A stretch of 64,000 bases of DNA from BOG-908 sp965198855 (GTDB lineage: Bacteria > Pseudomonadota > Alphaproteobacteria > Acetobacterales > Acetobacteraceae), in the NCBI GenBank assembly GCA_965198855.1, contig CBDAPZ010000002.1:496001-560000 (forward strand). The letters run 5' to 3'. The notes below the pieces were generated by a model. It worked only from the letters and a program-made list of their open reading frames with translations, was not told where the DNA came from and did no database searches. Of this stretch, positions 42,047-49,956 are shown one piece after another; within the stretch, counting starts at the first letter, position 1; the number at the start of each line of letters is the position of its first letter. The translations under genes and the position numbers were made by a program.

Positions 42047-42595
42047 CTAGACGGGGTCTTCTATCCGTTCGCCAAAGAAAATCCTGCTGTAATCACCCTT
42101 GGCGCGGCCGGCAAAATGCGCGGCGCTGAACCCCATACCCATGACTCCCTGAGACCAGTCGATCGCCGTTCCCCAATCCTGAAACCAGTCATAGAGCATC
42201 ATGCGGCTGGCAATCCGCCATACGCCGTCGCGCTTTTCCATCACATCGAGATAGCGGCCGCCGATGCAGGTGTCGCGTTCACCTTCGCCCATATCGACAC
42301 GGTGATAAGATATCACCTGCGTTTCCACCTTGGCCGTATCGCCGGCGAGCTCGATGTAGCTTTGCCCAAGCATGTGCTGCGTGTCGGTAATGGCATCGGC
42401 GCCCGGCACCACCCAGGCCAGGGTGTCGTCGAAGCCTCCCTTGAACATGCCGTAATCCGTCGTCGAGTCCGGCCAATAGCTTGCGCTGATCAAGGCTGCG
42501 TCGCGCCGGTCCTCCCCGCGCGCAAGCCGCGTGAGGCATTCGCGTATCTTCTCCCTATCGACAAGAAATCTCAGCTCTGCTGCCGTGACGTCCAT
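42047..42595 (-). CDS. SnoaL-like (NTF2-fold) protein
   Basis: A 182-residue NTF2-fold protein: ELRFLVDREKIRECLTRLAR, YWPDSTTDYGMFKGGFDDTL, IGGRYLDVMEKRDGVWRIAS and MMLYDWFQDWG. The D-[SD]-T-DYG and W-R-I-xxR patterns match SnoaL_4 cyclases/hydratases. The ATG at 42595 follows AGGAG by 7 nt; the longer frame upstream crosses a repeat arm. It is 42 bp upstream of the BVMO gene on the same strand, so the two may act on one substrate, perhaps a steroid or cyclic ketone. Catalysis is unproven. Confidence 0.85.
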   Translation of the reverse strand: MDVTAAELRFLVDREKIRECLTRLARGEDRRDAALISASYWPDSTTDYGMFKGGFDDTLAWVVPGADAITDTQHMLGQSYIELAGDTAKVETQVISYHRVDMGEGERDTCIGGRYLDVMEKRDGVWRIASRMMLYDWFQDWGTAIDWSQGVMGMGFSAAHFAGRAKGDYSRIFFGERIEDPV

Positions 42596-42628
42596 CTCCA
42601 CCACTCCTTGTTCTTGGTATCGCCTTAG

Positions 42629-42679
42629 ACACAACAGTCTTTTGGTTCTTTTCTTCAGAAAAGAACTGCTTCCTTCCTC
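42629..42679 (+). repeat. AT-rich hairpin repeat arm (copy 9)
   Basis: Canonical copy: CAGTCTTTTGGTTCTTTTCT, then TCAGAAAAGAACTGCTTCCT. It lies in the divergent gap between the SnoaL-like gene and the VOC gene. The rest of the gap shows nothing clear. Confidence 0.88.
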
Positions 42680-42765
42680 AAGCGCCTGCCCAGCACGCAA
42701 CCCAGCCTCACGCACTGCAACCCAGGCCTCTCCACCACGTAAGTACAAGCTCGCAGCCCGCCTAG

Positions 42766-43725
42766 ATGGCGGCACCGACGAGGAGACCAGCATTGCCAGA
42801 ACGATATTCACACCGCAGCCTTGCGGTGCGGCCCCGCGCTGCGGCCTTGGGGCTGAGCCTCCTGCTCGGCGGAGCCATCGGCGTGCTACCAGGCGCCGCG
42901 TCGGCGGCCGACCTTCCGCCGCTCAACGCGCCCGCAAGTACTGAGCATCATGTCGGCAAACGGGTATATGCGGAACTTGTGACGCCCGATCTCGCGGCCG
43001 CCAAACAATTCTACAGCCAGCTTTTTGGCTGGACCTTCCAGGATTACATCCAGCGCGACGCCATGTTCACCCAGGCCTCGCTGGACGGCCAGGTGATCGG
43101 CGGCATCTACCAGCGGCCTCTGCCCGCAGGGCGCCGCCCCGGCTGGATCTCCTTCATCGCGACCTCCGACCTGGCCAAGACAGAAGCCACCGCGACACAG
43201 AATGGAGCGAAACTGCTGCTCTCGCCGAGGCCTTTCGCAAATCTGGGCCAGGAGGCGGTGCTCACCGATCCGCAAGGCGCGGTGTTCGCTCTTCTGCAAT
43301 CCAGCAGCGGCGATACACCGGATTACCTGGTGTCGCCCGGCGACTGGATCTGGAGCTCGCTGATCGCAACCGATCCGAAGGCCGATGCTGATTTCTACAA
43401 GACCGTGTTCGGCTACGAAGTGTTTGAGATGCCGGAAGCGCAGGACGCACAGCATTTGCTCCTCGCCTCGGACAAATTCGCCCGTGCGAGCGTAAATCCG
43501 ATCCCGGCCTCCTGGACGACCGCCAAGCCGCGTTGGCTGAACTATATCCGCGTCGATGACGCGACGGCAGTGAGTGCCAAGGTCACCGCGCTCGGTGGCA
43601 AGGTTCTGCAACCGCCGCATGTCGATCGCCATGGCGGCAAGATTGCCGTGGTCGCCGATCCTGCAGGCGCGTTGTTCGGACTGATGGAATGGCCGGAAGA
43701 CGCGCCGGCGGAGAATGCGAAATGA
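42766..43725 (+). CDS. Exported VOC-family (glyoxalase-like) protein
   Basis: A 319-residue protein with an N-terminal signal region (ALGLSLLLGGAIGVLPGAAS, AADLPP) and two VOC domains: GKRVYAELVTPDLAAAKQFY / LFGWTFQDY, then WSSLIATDPKADADFYKTVF / GYEVFEMPEAQ. VOC dimers usually bind metal and act in the cytoplasm, so the signal peptide is unusual. Start choice is uncertain: ATG 42766 has weak ribosome-binding signal, whereas TTG 42793 has GAGG 10 nt before it. Its stop overlaps the next gene (ATGA). Substrate unknown; if exported, binding of a metal or antibiotic is possible. Confidence 0.8.
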   Translation: MAAPTRRPALPERYSHRSLAVRPRAAALGLSLLLGGAIGVLPGAASAADLPPLNAPASTEHHVGKRVYAELVTPDLAAAKQFYSQLFGWTFQDYIQRDAMFTQASLDGQVIGGIYQRPLPAGRRPGWISFIATSDLAKTEATATQNGAKLLLSPRPFANLGQEAVLTDPQGAVFALLQSSSGDTPDYLVSPGDWIWSSLIATDPKADADFYKTVFGYEVFEMPEAQDAQHLLLASDKFARASVNPIPASWTTAKPRWLNYIRVDDATAVSAKVTALGGKVLQPPHVDRHGGKIAVVADPAGALFGLMEWPEDAPAENAK

Positions 43726-44075
43726 ACCGCTCTCATAAAGGCGGCGCCAGGTTCCTGGTGACGCTCGCGCTTGTGGCCGGCGGACTTTGCGGCTGCGTGG
43801 GCTATGCCGGCGGCGGCGATGGCGGCGGCTTCGGCGGCGACTACTATGACGGTGGTGACGGTGGTTACGGCGATTGGGGTGGCGGCTATCGTGTCGGGCC
43901 CTATCGTGATGGCGGCGGCCGTTTCGGCGGCGGCGGTGGCCACTTCGGCGGCGGCGGCCGGGGGATGCCCGGTATCCCGACGGGTGGCCGCGGGGGTGGA
44001 TTTCACGGGGGCGGAGGTGGTCACGGCGGCGGCGGTGGCGGCCACGGTGGTGGTGGCGGCGGTCATGGCCGCTGA
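43722..44075 (+). CDS. Gly/His-rich lipoprotein
   Basis: A 117-residue protein. The N-terminus MNRSHKGGARFLVTLALVAG, GLCGC ends in a likely lipobox (LCG-C). The mature part is nearly all Gly with Tyr, Asp and His: YDGGDGGYGDWGGGYR, then runs of HGGGGG to the C-terminus. His clusters could bind metal, as in other Gly-His proteins. It is coupled to the VOC gene by a 4-bp overlap. The gene is very repetitive, so length changes between strains are likely. Confidence 0.8.
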   Translation: MNRSHKGGARFLVTLALVAGGLCGCVGYAGGGDGGGFGGDYYDGGDGGYGDWGGGYRVGPYRDGGGRFGGGGGHFGGGGRGMPGIPTGGRGGGFHGGGGGHGGGGGGHGGGGGGHGR

Positions 44076-44091
44076 GCCCAGTTAGTCCGGG

Positions 44092-44126
44092 ATCATGGGG
44101 CAGCGGCGATCGCCCCGCCCCATGAT
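44092..44126. terminator. Bidirectional terminator between lipoprotein and SDR genes
   Basis: Perfect 10-bp stem ATCATGGGGC/GCCCCATGAT (44092-44101 and 44117-44126). The plus side continues with GTTCCTT and the minus side with CCGGACTAAC, so termination is better supported for the plus strand. It lies between two convergent genes. Confidence 0.75.
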
Positions 44127-44131
44127 GTTCC

Positions 44132-45154
44132 TTAGAATCGATGGCGGCGCCTTGGGCGTGCAGCCAGCGCGATCGCTGCCAGGCCAGCGACCGACGCGAG
44201 TGTCGCACCGGGGTTAAGCTGCATCTCCAGCGCAAGGCTCGTCTTGCGCGTCAACGGGTGCAGGCTGCTATTGACCGACAGATCCTCACGCGGTTCGTAG
44301 AGATTGTCGCGCTGGCCTTTATCGCCAGGATTTTTCGTCGTCATGCTGGTGTGGCCGACACGTGCGGAAATCCAGTCCATCACGCGCGGCGCAATCATAT
44401 TGCCGACGATCATGCTCACGCCACCGGCACCGCCAATGGTGAGATCACGCACCGGCGTTGCACAGGCATGCACGATGGCCCGCGCTACCAGCTGCGGATC
44501 ATAGGCAGGCGGCGGGTTGCGCGTGCCTGGCGAGTCCATGCGGTTACGGGCATGGCCGGTAAATGGCGTGTTGATCGCGGCCGGCTTGATGAGCGTCAGT
44601 GAAATGGGCTGACGCTTGGCTTTGGCTTCCCGCCTGAACGCTTCCGTAAAGCCCTTCACCGCGAACTTCGCAGCGCAGTAAGCGCCCTGGTAAAGGATCG
44701 CGATCTCTCCCAGCACGCTGCCGACATTGATGATCGCGCCACCAGAGTTCTCGAGATGACGGGCCTCGATCAGCGTGCCATGCACGATGCCCCAATAGGT
44801 GACGTCGAACAGGCGGCGCTGATCTTCGAGAGACACTTCATCCAAACGGCCGTAGATAAAGGCGCCGGCATCGTTGATCCACGTATCAAAGCGCCCGAAA
44901 GCCGCAATCGCCTCGTCTGCTGCGGCCTGCAACGCCGCGTGATCGGCGACGTCCGCCACTGCGAACTCTGCTTCGCCGCCACCGGCACGGATCTCGTCAC
45001 GGACGGAGATCAGCGCCGCCTCATTGCGCGCGATGAGAAAAAGCTTGGCGCCTTGCGCGGCCAGCATTCTGGCAGTGGTGAGCCCGATACCGGATGTCCC
45101 GCCGGTGAGGACGACGGCTTGTTTGGCGACCGGTTTCAAGACGATGCGGGACAT
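44132..45154 (-). CDS. Short-chain dehydrogenase/reductase with C-terminal membrane helix
   Basis: A 340-residue oxidoreductase. Visible: cofactor motif VVLTGGTSGIGLTTARMLAA, NDAGAF (NAG variant), INVGSVLGEIA (Ser), and the catalytic YCAAK in QGAYCAAKFAVKGF. A C-terminal extension of about 80 residues ends with a short hydrophobic run (ATLASVAGLAAIALAA) and RPRRRHRF, possibly a membrane anchor. AAGGAG lies 7 nt before the ATG. The substrate cannot be told. The gene converges on the lipoprotein gene. Confidence 0.9.
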   Translation of the reverse strand: MSRIVLKPVAKQAVVLTGGTSGIGLTTARMLAAQGAKLFLIARNEAALISVRDEIRAGGGEAEFAVADVADHAALQAAADEAIAAFGRFDTWINDAGAFIYGRLDEVSLEDQRRLFDVTYWGIVHGTLIEARHLENSGGAIINVGSVLGEIAILYQGAYCAAKFAVKGFTEAFRREAKAKRQPISLTLIKPAAINTPFTGHARNRMDSPGTRNPPPAYDPQLVARAIVHACATPVRDLTIGGAGGVSMIVGNMIAPRVMDWISARVGHTSMTTKNPGDKGQRDNLYEPREDLSVNSSLHPLTRKTSLALEMQLNPGATLASVAGLAAIALAARPRRRHRF

Positions 45155-45484
45155 AGTGGGCTCCTTTGAGCTCCGCCACCACACCGCCGCAGCCGCGGTT
45201 GCGGCATGCACCTCTTCTTTGCCCTCGCGCTTCATCAACACATCGGATGTTCGACAAACGAGATCTCGCCCGGCATAGCGACGAAGCGGCCAGGTTAACT
45301 ATCTATACTAAAATATGGCAATTTAGGCCACTTTACAATCTTTAGATCCATTGTAGCTTTCATAGCAAGCTGATACTAATGGCTCTTCTCCTATGGCACG
45401 GCTCCTGCAAATACATCCTCAGGTGGCTGGCTCGCCAAGGTCTTCCGAAGCCAGCCGTTAACAAAGTTAAAGTAGGAGTTCATC
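45155..45484. other. Gap of 330 bp upstream of a small secreted-peptide gene
   Basis: AT-rich in part (45300-45380). No gene is seen. It holds the SDR leader and a candidate promoter (listed separately). The segment 45420-45470 has GGTGGCTGGCTCGCCAAGG and GAAGCCAGCCG, which can pair weakly. Confidence 0.6.
45351..45379 (+). promoter_or_regulatory. Candidate sigma-70 promoter before the small secreted peptide
   Basis: TTGTAG (45351-45356) and TACTAA (45374-45379) are 17 bp apart in an AT-rich patch about 105 bp upstream of the start codon. Four of six bases at the -35 and three to four at the -10 fit the consensus. Weak support. Confidence 0.35.
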
Positions 45485-45616
45485 ATGTCCCTTTCTTTTC
45501 GCTTCAGCGCCCTTGTTGCCGCTGCCATCATCACTGCGGTGTCGTTCGCCGGCCCCACCTTCGCCGCGCCGTCCAATGCCGCCCATCCGGTCGCTATGTC
45601 TTCGTCTGCGCGCTAA
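45485..45616 (+). CDS. Small secreted peptide, 43 residues
   Basis: Reads MSLSFRFSALVAAAIITAVS, FAGPTFAAPSNAAHPVAMSS, SAR. The first ~27 residues form a typical signal peptide with an AxA-like site (TFAAP), leaving a mature peptide of about 15 residues. AGGAG lies 6 nt before the ATG, and a strong terminator follows 12 bp after the stop, so it appears to be a complete single-gene unit. No family recognised. Alternatives include a leader or regulatory uORF for the GT61 gene, but the terminator argues against that. Confidence 0.75.
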   Translation: MSLSFRFSALVAAAIITAVSFAGPTFAAPSNAAHPVAMSSSAR

Positions 45617-45628
45617 AAGGCTGATGAC

Positions 45629-45655
45629 GGGCCGGGAAACACACCCGGCCCTTTC
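45629..45655 (+). terminator. Rho-independent terminator of the small peptide gene
   Basis: GGGCCGGG (45629-45636), loop AAACACA, CCCGGCCC (45644-45651), followed by TTTC. A perfect 8-bp GC stem. Confidence 0.8.
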
Positions 45656-45744
45656 GCCCTCCCAAAGCATAAGGCATCGTCCCGCATCAACGCGGAGGCG
45701 GGAGCCACAAACTGAGCATCGAAATTCCGTCGCCACCCTTTCTG

Positions 45745-46995
45745 ATGGCGCCGCCGGAAGTATGGCATCGCGAGCGCATATCCTCCGCCGCGCTATACCA
45801 GATGGAGCAAACCTGGAAACGCATTTGGTTCCCCGGCAGACCTATCCACATCCACGCTGTGCGCAACGTATATGTCGCGCAGCAGGGCCTGGTTTTGCAT
45901 CAGGATCTCACCGTGGAACCCTCGACAATCCGCCAGCACGCGAAGGCTGATATTGCGGCCGCACAAGCTGCCATCGCCGCCGGCGATGTGCCGAAACATC
46001 AAGGCGACATCGTCTTATGCCGGAGGCCCGGCACCGAAAATTACGGCCACTTCCTTTTGGAAATGCTGCCGATGGCCTATTTCGCCGCCCAGCACTGGAA
46101 CCGTCCCGCACGCTTCATGGTCCAGGCCATCAACGGGCCATTGCAGGCAGTCATGCGCGAGGCATTGGCCCGGCTCGGCATTTCGGAAAATCTGATCATT
46201 GAGGCCGGCAACGAACCGGTGCTCATCGAGAACCTGATTATCGTGGACGGTCTCACCGATCACGGCGCCTATATCTCCCCTCTCGTCTTTCAATGTCTCG
46301 ACCAGCTTTCCCGCGGCCTCCAGGTCGCCGCTTCAGAAAACATCTTTGTCAGCCGAGGCCGCTCTCCGACGCGTACGCTCGAATACGAAGCAGAGATATC
46401 CACCCGCGCCGCCCTGCATGGTTTCAAGATCGTCCAGCCTGGCGAAAAGAGCTTCGCCGAACAGGTCGCCATCTTCAAAGGTGCAGCGCGCATCGTTGGT
46501 GTTGCCGGCGCCACGCTCAGCAATCTCGCGTTCGCGCAGCCTGGCAGCGAAATCATCATGCTGACCCCCGCCCACATGCCAGATACGTTTTTCTGGTTCA
46601 TGTGCTGCCTGCGTGGCCTGAAACTCATTGATATACGATGCCGGAGCCAGAAGTCCGACATCGGCAACCCGGAGTGGGATGGTTCCTTATCGCTCGACCA
46701 TGAAGACGAAAACATCATCTTCGACACCAATGCAACATCCGCCTTTTTCAAAAAACTCCCCAACCCACAGACCGTTCTCGCGCTGTTCGATCCGGCGTTC
46801 TACAAGGCTCCGCCCGGCAGCGACCCGCTCGAACATTACTGCAAGATCGGCTGGAAACAGGGCAAGGATCCGTCGAAGCATTTTGCGACAACCCGATATT
46901 TGCGAGAATATCCAGACGTCGCCAAAGCAGGCTTGAACCCGTTATTGCACTACGTCGAGCACGGCCTCATCGAAGGTAGAGCAGCCATCCCCTGA
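45745..46995 (+). CDS. GT61-family glycosyltransferase (DUF563) with C-terminal repeat
   Basis: A 416-residue protein. Core GT61 marks: RRPGTENYGHFLLEMLPMAY, IFVSRGRSPTRTLEYEAEIS, FKGAARIVGVAGATLSNLAF, then QPGSEIIMLTP. The C-terminal ~70 residues carry FYKAPPGSDPLEHYCKIGWK and KAGLNPLLHYVEHGLIEGR, the FDxxYYL/DVxxAGxNPLxHYxxxGxxEGR unit found at the ends of many surface-polysaccharide transferases. It may act in capsule or lipopolysaccharide synthesis. The start could be a few codons off; ATG 45745 is the first in frame. No neighbours of a polysaccharide cluster are present. Confidence 0.85.
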   Translation: MAPPEVWHRERISSAALYQMEQTWKRIWFPGRPIHIHAVRNVYVAQQGLVLHQDLTVEPSTIRQHAKADIAAAQAAIAAGDVPKHQGDIVLCRRPGTENYGHFLLEMLPMAYFAAQHWNRPARFMVQAINGPLQAVMREALARLGISENLIIEAGNEPVLIENLIIVDGLTDHGAYISPLVFQCLDQLSRGLQVAASENIFVSRGRSPTRTLEYEAEISTRAALHGFKIVQPGEKSFAEQVAIFKGAARIVGVAGATLSNLAFAQPGSEIIMLTPAHMPDTFFWFMCCLRGLKLIDIRCRSQKSDIGNPEWDGSLSLDHEDENIIFDTNATSAFFKKLPNPQTVLALFDPAFYKAPPGSDPLEHYCKIGWKQGKDPSKHFATTRYLREYPDVAKAGLNPLLHYVEHGLIEGRAAIP

Positions 46996-47014
46996 CATAC
47001 GGTCCCAAATAAAT

Positions 47015-47072
47015 CCGCGACAGCCAAGTAAAAGTCTTTTGCTTCTTTTCTTCAGAAAAGAAGTCCTTTCTC
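47015..47072 (+). repeat. AT-rich hairpin repeat arm with partial core (copy 10)
   Basis: CCGCGACAGCCAAGTAAAAG leads into TCTTTTGCTTCTTTTCTTCA and GAAAAGAAG. The CCGCGACAGC part matches the core of the composite elements in inverse orientation. It lies 20 bp after the GT61 stop. Confidence 0.82.
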
Positions 47073-47150
47073 AACCAAATTTTGATGACACAGCACGCTG
47101 CGCTTTCGCCATGCATCCCCTTATACCTGCAATATAGAGGAATCACGGCA

Positions 47151-47993
47151 ATGCCGCAAAACGTCTCGCATAAAACGTCTTTGGCATGTGTCGCCCTAGC
47201 GATCAGCCTGTCGGCGTGTGCGCAGATTCCGGTCTCGCCTCCCATCACGGCATGTTCAGCGAATGGCCAGTGGGTCGACGGGTTCTCTGCAAAACCTGTC
47301 CCTGAGCCCATGGTGCGCGCCGCCAAGGGCAGCGTGGTTTTGCTGGGTGAGCAGCATGATCGGGCCGGCGACCACCGATGGGAGCTCGACTCACTCGCCT
47401 ATTTTGCACGCGTACGTCCCGGGTTGGTGCTTGGACTGGAAATGTTCCCCCGCAGCAAGCAGGCCGCGTTGGACCGGTTCGTGGCCGGTGGCGTGTCGGA
47501 GGCGGATTTTCTGCAGCAGACGGACTGGGCGCATGTGTGGGGGTTCGATCCCTCCCTCTACATGCCGATCTTCCGTTTTGCGCGCGACCATCACATCCGC
47601 ATGTTGGCCTTGAACGTCGATGGCGCGCTCGTCCATCGCGTGGCAAAGGCCGGTTGGGCGAATGTGCCGCCCGGCGCGCGGGAAGGCGTCGGCGATCCGT
47701 CGCCGCCGAGTGCTGCCTACCGCGCAGGGTTGGAAGAGGAGTTGCAGGGCCATGCAGGGATGAACGTGTCGAAGGAAGGCTTGCAGCATTTCATCGACGC
47801 GCAATTGCTGTGGGATCGTGCGATGGCCGAGCGGATCGCGACACAGCATGCAGCGCAGCCAGGCCGTCTGGTGGTCGCGATGATGGGCGCCGGCCATCTG
47901 GAACACCGCAATGGCGTTCCTGCACAACTCGCGGCGCTTGGGATCCACGATGCCGCTGTGCTGTTGGCGTCGGATGATTTTTGTGGCTCTTGA
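47151..47993 (+). CDS. ChaN family lipoprotein
   Basis: A 280-residue exported protein. The N-terminal signal ends in a lipobox (CVALAISLSAC). The ChaN/DUF399 domain shows SVVLLGEQHDRAGDHRWELD (GEQHD motif), VLGLEMFPRSKQAALDRFVA, YMPIFRFARDHHIRMLALNV and MMGAGHLEHRNGVPAQL. ChaN proteins bind haem in an iron-regulated setting in some bacteria. I chose the internal ATG at 47151 because it starts the signal peptide; longer starts lie in the repeat region. No iron-uptake neighbours are seen. Confidence 0.88.
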   Translation: MPQNVSHKTSLACVALAISLSACAQIPVSPPITACSANGQWVDGFSAKPVPEPMVRAAKGSVVLLGEQHDRAGDHRWELDSLAYFARVRPGLVLGLEMFPRSKQAALDRFVAGGVSEADFLQQTDWAHVWGFDPSLYMPIFRFARDHHIRMLALNVDGALVHRVAKAGWANVPPGAREGVGDPSPPSAAYRAGLEEELQGHAGMNVSKEGLQHFIDAQLLWDRAMAERIATQHAAQPGRLVVAMMGAGHLEHRNGVPAQLAALGIHDAAVLLASDDFCGS

Positions 47994-48012
47994 TATAGCG
48001 TTCAAACACTTA

Positions 48013-48080
48013 GAAGGGCCTTCTTTTCTGAAGAAAAGAAGCAAAAGACTTTTATGTGGCTGTTGCGGTTTTATGCGGCA
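48013..48080 (-). repeat. AT-rich hairpin repeat arm with half core (copy 11)
   Basis: AAGGGCCTTCTTTTCTGAAG then AAAAGAAGCAAAAGACTTTT and ATGTGGCTGTTGCGGTTTTA. The tail is the first half of the composite core, so it is half of a composite. It begins 19 bp after the chaN stop. Confidence 0.82.
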
Positions 48081-48089
48081 CAGCGATTG

Positions 48090-48410
48090 TTACTTTGAGC
48101 TTGTTAGCCTTAGGCCGATAACGCCGGCGACGACCAGGACGGCGCTGACGATTCGCCAAAAGCCCAGTGGCTCTCCCAGGAGAACAACACCAACGACAAA
48201 ACTACCGATCGCGCCGATGCCGGTCCATGCGGCATAGGCGCTTCCGAGCGGCAGGGATTTGAGGGCGAAGGTCAGCAGGAAAAAGCTGATAAGCGAGGCA
48301 ATAACCGTCACCGCAGCCCAGCCGATATTAGCCCAGCCGTTTGCCTGCTTGGCACTGTAGGACCAAACCATTTCAAGCAAACCGGCAGCAACCACCATGA
48401 GCCATGCCAT
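48090..48410 (-). CDS. Small multidrug resistance (SMR) transporter, SugE/Gdx-like
   Basis: A 106-residue protein with four membrane helices. MAWLMVVAAGLLEMVWSYSA carries the essential membrane Glu (GLLEMVW); then SLISFFLLTFALKSLPLGSA, YAAWTGIGAIGSFVVGVVLL, and a final IGLRLTSSK. The WSYSA and GSAYAAWTGIG text fits the Gdx branch (guanidinium export) better than EmrE, but guanidine specificity is not shown. The ATG at 48410 is preferred over 48437 because it starts the first helix. No guanidine riboswitch is evident upstream. Confidence 0.88.
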   Translation of the reverse strand: MAWLMVVAAGLLEMVWSYSAKQANGWANIGWAAVTVIASLISFFLLTFALKSLPLGSAYAAWTGIGAIGSFVVGVVLLGEPLGFWRIVSAVLVVAGVIGLRLTSSK

Positions 48411-48919
48411 CAGCTTTGCAGCCTTCCGCACAGCCATGCGCCGGCCGAAATAGGCCCAAGGCTCTGGCAGATGGTCCGGTCAGGCTGACCTCGCCCTCGA
48501 GACACGGCTTTCATCCTGGAACACCTAAAATCATTGACCACGCGTAGAACGGCAAAGCCCTTACCATCGCCCGCGGCGGGAGGAAACTGCCCCGGCCCTC
48601 ACGAAAGCGATGAACCTGGCACGCCTCTCTGCGCATCAGCGCAAGGCAGGCCGCTTTCAACATAAGCTTAAGCTTTCCCACCTACACTGGCCGGGATCCC
48701 CAACCTTCAGCTTTCGCATGGCTGTTGCCGTCCGCTTGAGCAAACCGGCCACACAGCGCCTCCCGGAAAGCGCCGCTTATCTTGAAGAAACGGGGAAAAG
48801 CATGAAGACTTACACTCGAGAACTCGTGACGGCGTAAGGGCGTTCATGCCGCCGCATCGGCATTTCGGATGCCTGGCGAGATCAGCCACGACCCGTGGCA
48901 GCCGTCGCAGATGTTTTCG
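48411..48919. other. 509-bp gap without a convincing gene
   Basis: Holds the leader of the SMR gene, a small hairpin GGTCAG/CTGACC near 48478-48492, and a purine-rich patch near 48580. A 75-residue frame (48610-48837, plus) is open but has no homology-like features and poor codon use. I see no clear RNA gene. Confidence 0.55.
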
Positions 48920-49483
48920 TCAGCCGGCGTGTTGCCGCCTGAAGCACGTCTCTTCATGATCATCGATCAGGCCGGTCGCCTGCATCCACGCATGAACGAT
49001 CACCGGGCCGACGAACGAGAAGCCTTTGGCCTTCAGTAGACCGGACATGACATCTGCGGCAGGGGAACGGGTCGACGATCCACGTCCATCGCCGCGCAAC
49101 GGCACGCCATCCACAATAGACCATGCAAGCTGCGAAAAGTCTTCGCCGGAGTCTTGCATTGCCAGGTATGCGCGCGCATTGCGGATCGTCGCCGCAATCT
49201 TCGCCCGCGACCGCACAATGCCCGCATTCACCAATAGCCGCGCAACGTCAGCATCTCCAAAGCGCGCCACCGTAGCTGGATCGAACCCGCAGAATGCGGT
49301 CCGGAACGAATCACGCTTGTTCAGAATGATCTGCCACGACAGCCCCGCCTGAAAACTGTCGAGCACAAGTTTTTCCCAGAGCGCGCGTGAGTCGTGTTCC
49401 GGAACACCCCACTCAAGATCGTGGTAGTCTCGCATCAGCGGATTGCCCTGCGCCCACCGGCAGCGTGGAAGATGTTCGCTCAT
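48920..49483 (-). CDS. tag: DNA-3-methyladenine glycosylase I
   Basis: A 187-residue base-excision-repair enzyme removing 3-methyladenine. Visible: CRWAQGNPLMRDYHDLEWGV with the N-terminal zinc Cys and His, LVLDSFQAGLSWQIILNKRD, FRTAFCGFDPATVARF, KAKGFSFVGPVIVHAWMQAT, and the C-terminal DDHEETCFRRQH with the other zinc ligands. The ATG at 49483 (MSEHLPRCRW) matches the family start. The length is normal. A repeat arm lies just upstream of its start. Confidence 0.92.
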   Translation of the reverse strand: MSEHLPRCRWAQGNPLMRDYHDLEWGVPEHDSRALWEKLVLDSFQAGLSWQIILNKRDSFRTAFCGFDPATVARFGDADVARLLVNAGIVRSRAKIAATIRNARAYLAMQDSGEDFSQLAWSIVDGVPLRGDGRGSSTRSPAADVMSGLLKAKGFSFVGPVIVHAWMQATGLIDDHEETCFRRQHAG

Positions 49484-49510
49484 TACGGTGCATCTTAGCA
49501 TGCAGGATGG

Positions 49511-49575
49511 GGAAGAAGGCCGTCTTTTCTGAAGAAAAGAAGCAAAAGACGTTTAGGTCGCTGTCGCGGTTCCCG
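49511..49575 (-). repeat. AT-rich hairpin repeat arm with half core (copy 12)
   Basis: GGAAGAAGGCCGTCTTTTCT, then GAAGAAAAGAAGCAAAAGAC and GTTTAGGTCGCTGTCGCGGT. It lies 28 bp before the tag start, on its leader side. Confidence 0.82.
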
Positions 49576-49635
49576 TCGATAACGCCACAACGCCAGACCC
49601 GAAACCGGGGCCTGGCCTAAGCTACGGTTCACAAG

Positions 49636-49956
49636 CTACATATCGTCAGCGCCGCTGCCGGATCCGGTAATGCCGGCGCGGGACGGCGCATCGGCTTTAG
49701 GCTGCATTTCGCGGCTGATAGCTGCCACCTCGTCATCGTCCGGTGCGTCAGCGTCGCCGGGTAACGCCGGCGCATCCTCGTCCTGCGCGAGCGCATTGCC
49801 CAACCCTTCCGGATCGGTACGCAGCGCCTGGTCTATCAGCGCCTGGGCTTGCACCTCGTCACCATCCGCCTGCGCCCGCGCAGCCGCAGCGGCCAGCTCG
49901 CGCGCGCCGCCATGTTTCCCACCATCCACTTCGTCGCCGCCTTGGCTATCTGACAT
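49636..49956 (-). CDS. Small acidic hypothetical protein
   Basis: A 106-residue acidic protein: MSDSQGGDEVDGGKHGG, then RELAAAAARAQADGDEVQAQ (helical, TPR-like) and ALIDQALRTDPEGLGNALAQ, then an Asp/Pro-rich tail (DDDEVAAISREMQPKADAPS). AAGGA lies 12 nt before the ATG. No membrane segment or signal peptide. The single helix pair could be a short tetratricopeptide. Not recognised beyond that. Confidence 0.65.
   Translation of the reverse strand: MSDSQGGDEVDGGKHGGARELAAAAARAQADGDEVQAQALIDQALRTDPEGLGNALAQDEDAPALPGDADAPDDDEVAAISREMQPKADAPSRAGITGSGSGADDM

Noticed and set aside
40583..42628. 681-codon plus-strand frame
   Set aside because: It is the antisense shadow of the BVMO and SnoaL-like genes, whose motifs are clear on the minus strand.
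42886..44235. 449-codon minus-strand frame with many His/Arg
   Set aside because: It is the shadow of the VOC and Gly/His-rich lipoprotein genes.
48411..48600. Possible guanidine riboswitch before the SMR transporter
   Set aside because: No ykkC-I, mini-ykkC or ykkC-III core could be built; only a small GGTCAG/CTGACC hairpin is present.
48540..48640. GAGGAAACTGCC-type text resembling the RNase P RNA GAGGAAAGTCC motif
   Set aside because: The rest of RNase P RNA is absent in the expected distance, and the match is short.
48610..48837. 75-residue frame in the gap before tag
   Set aside because: Poor codon use, no ribosome-binding site and no homology-like features.
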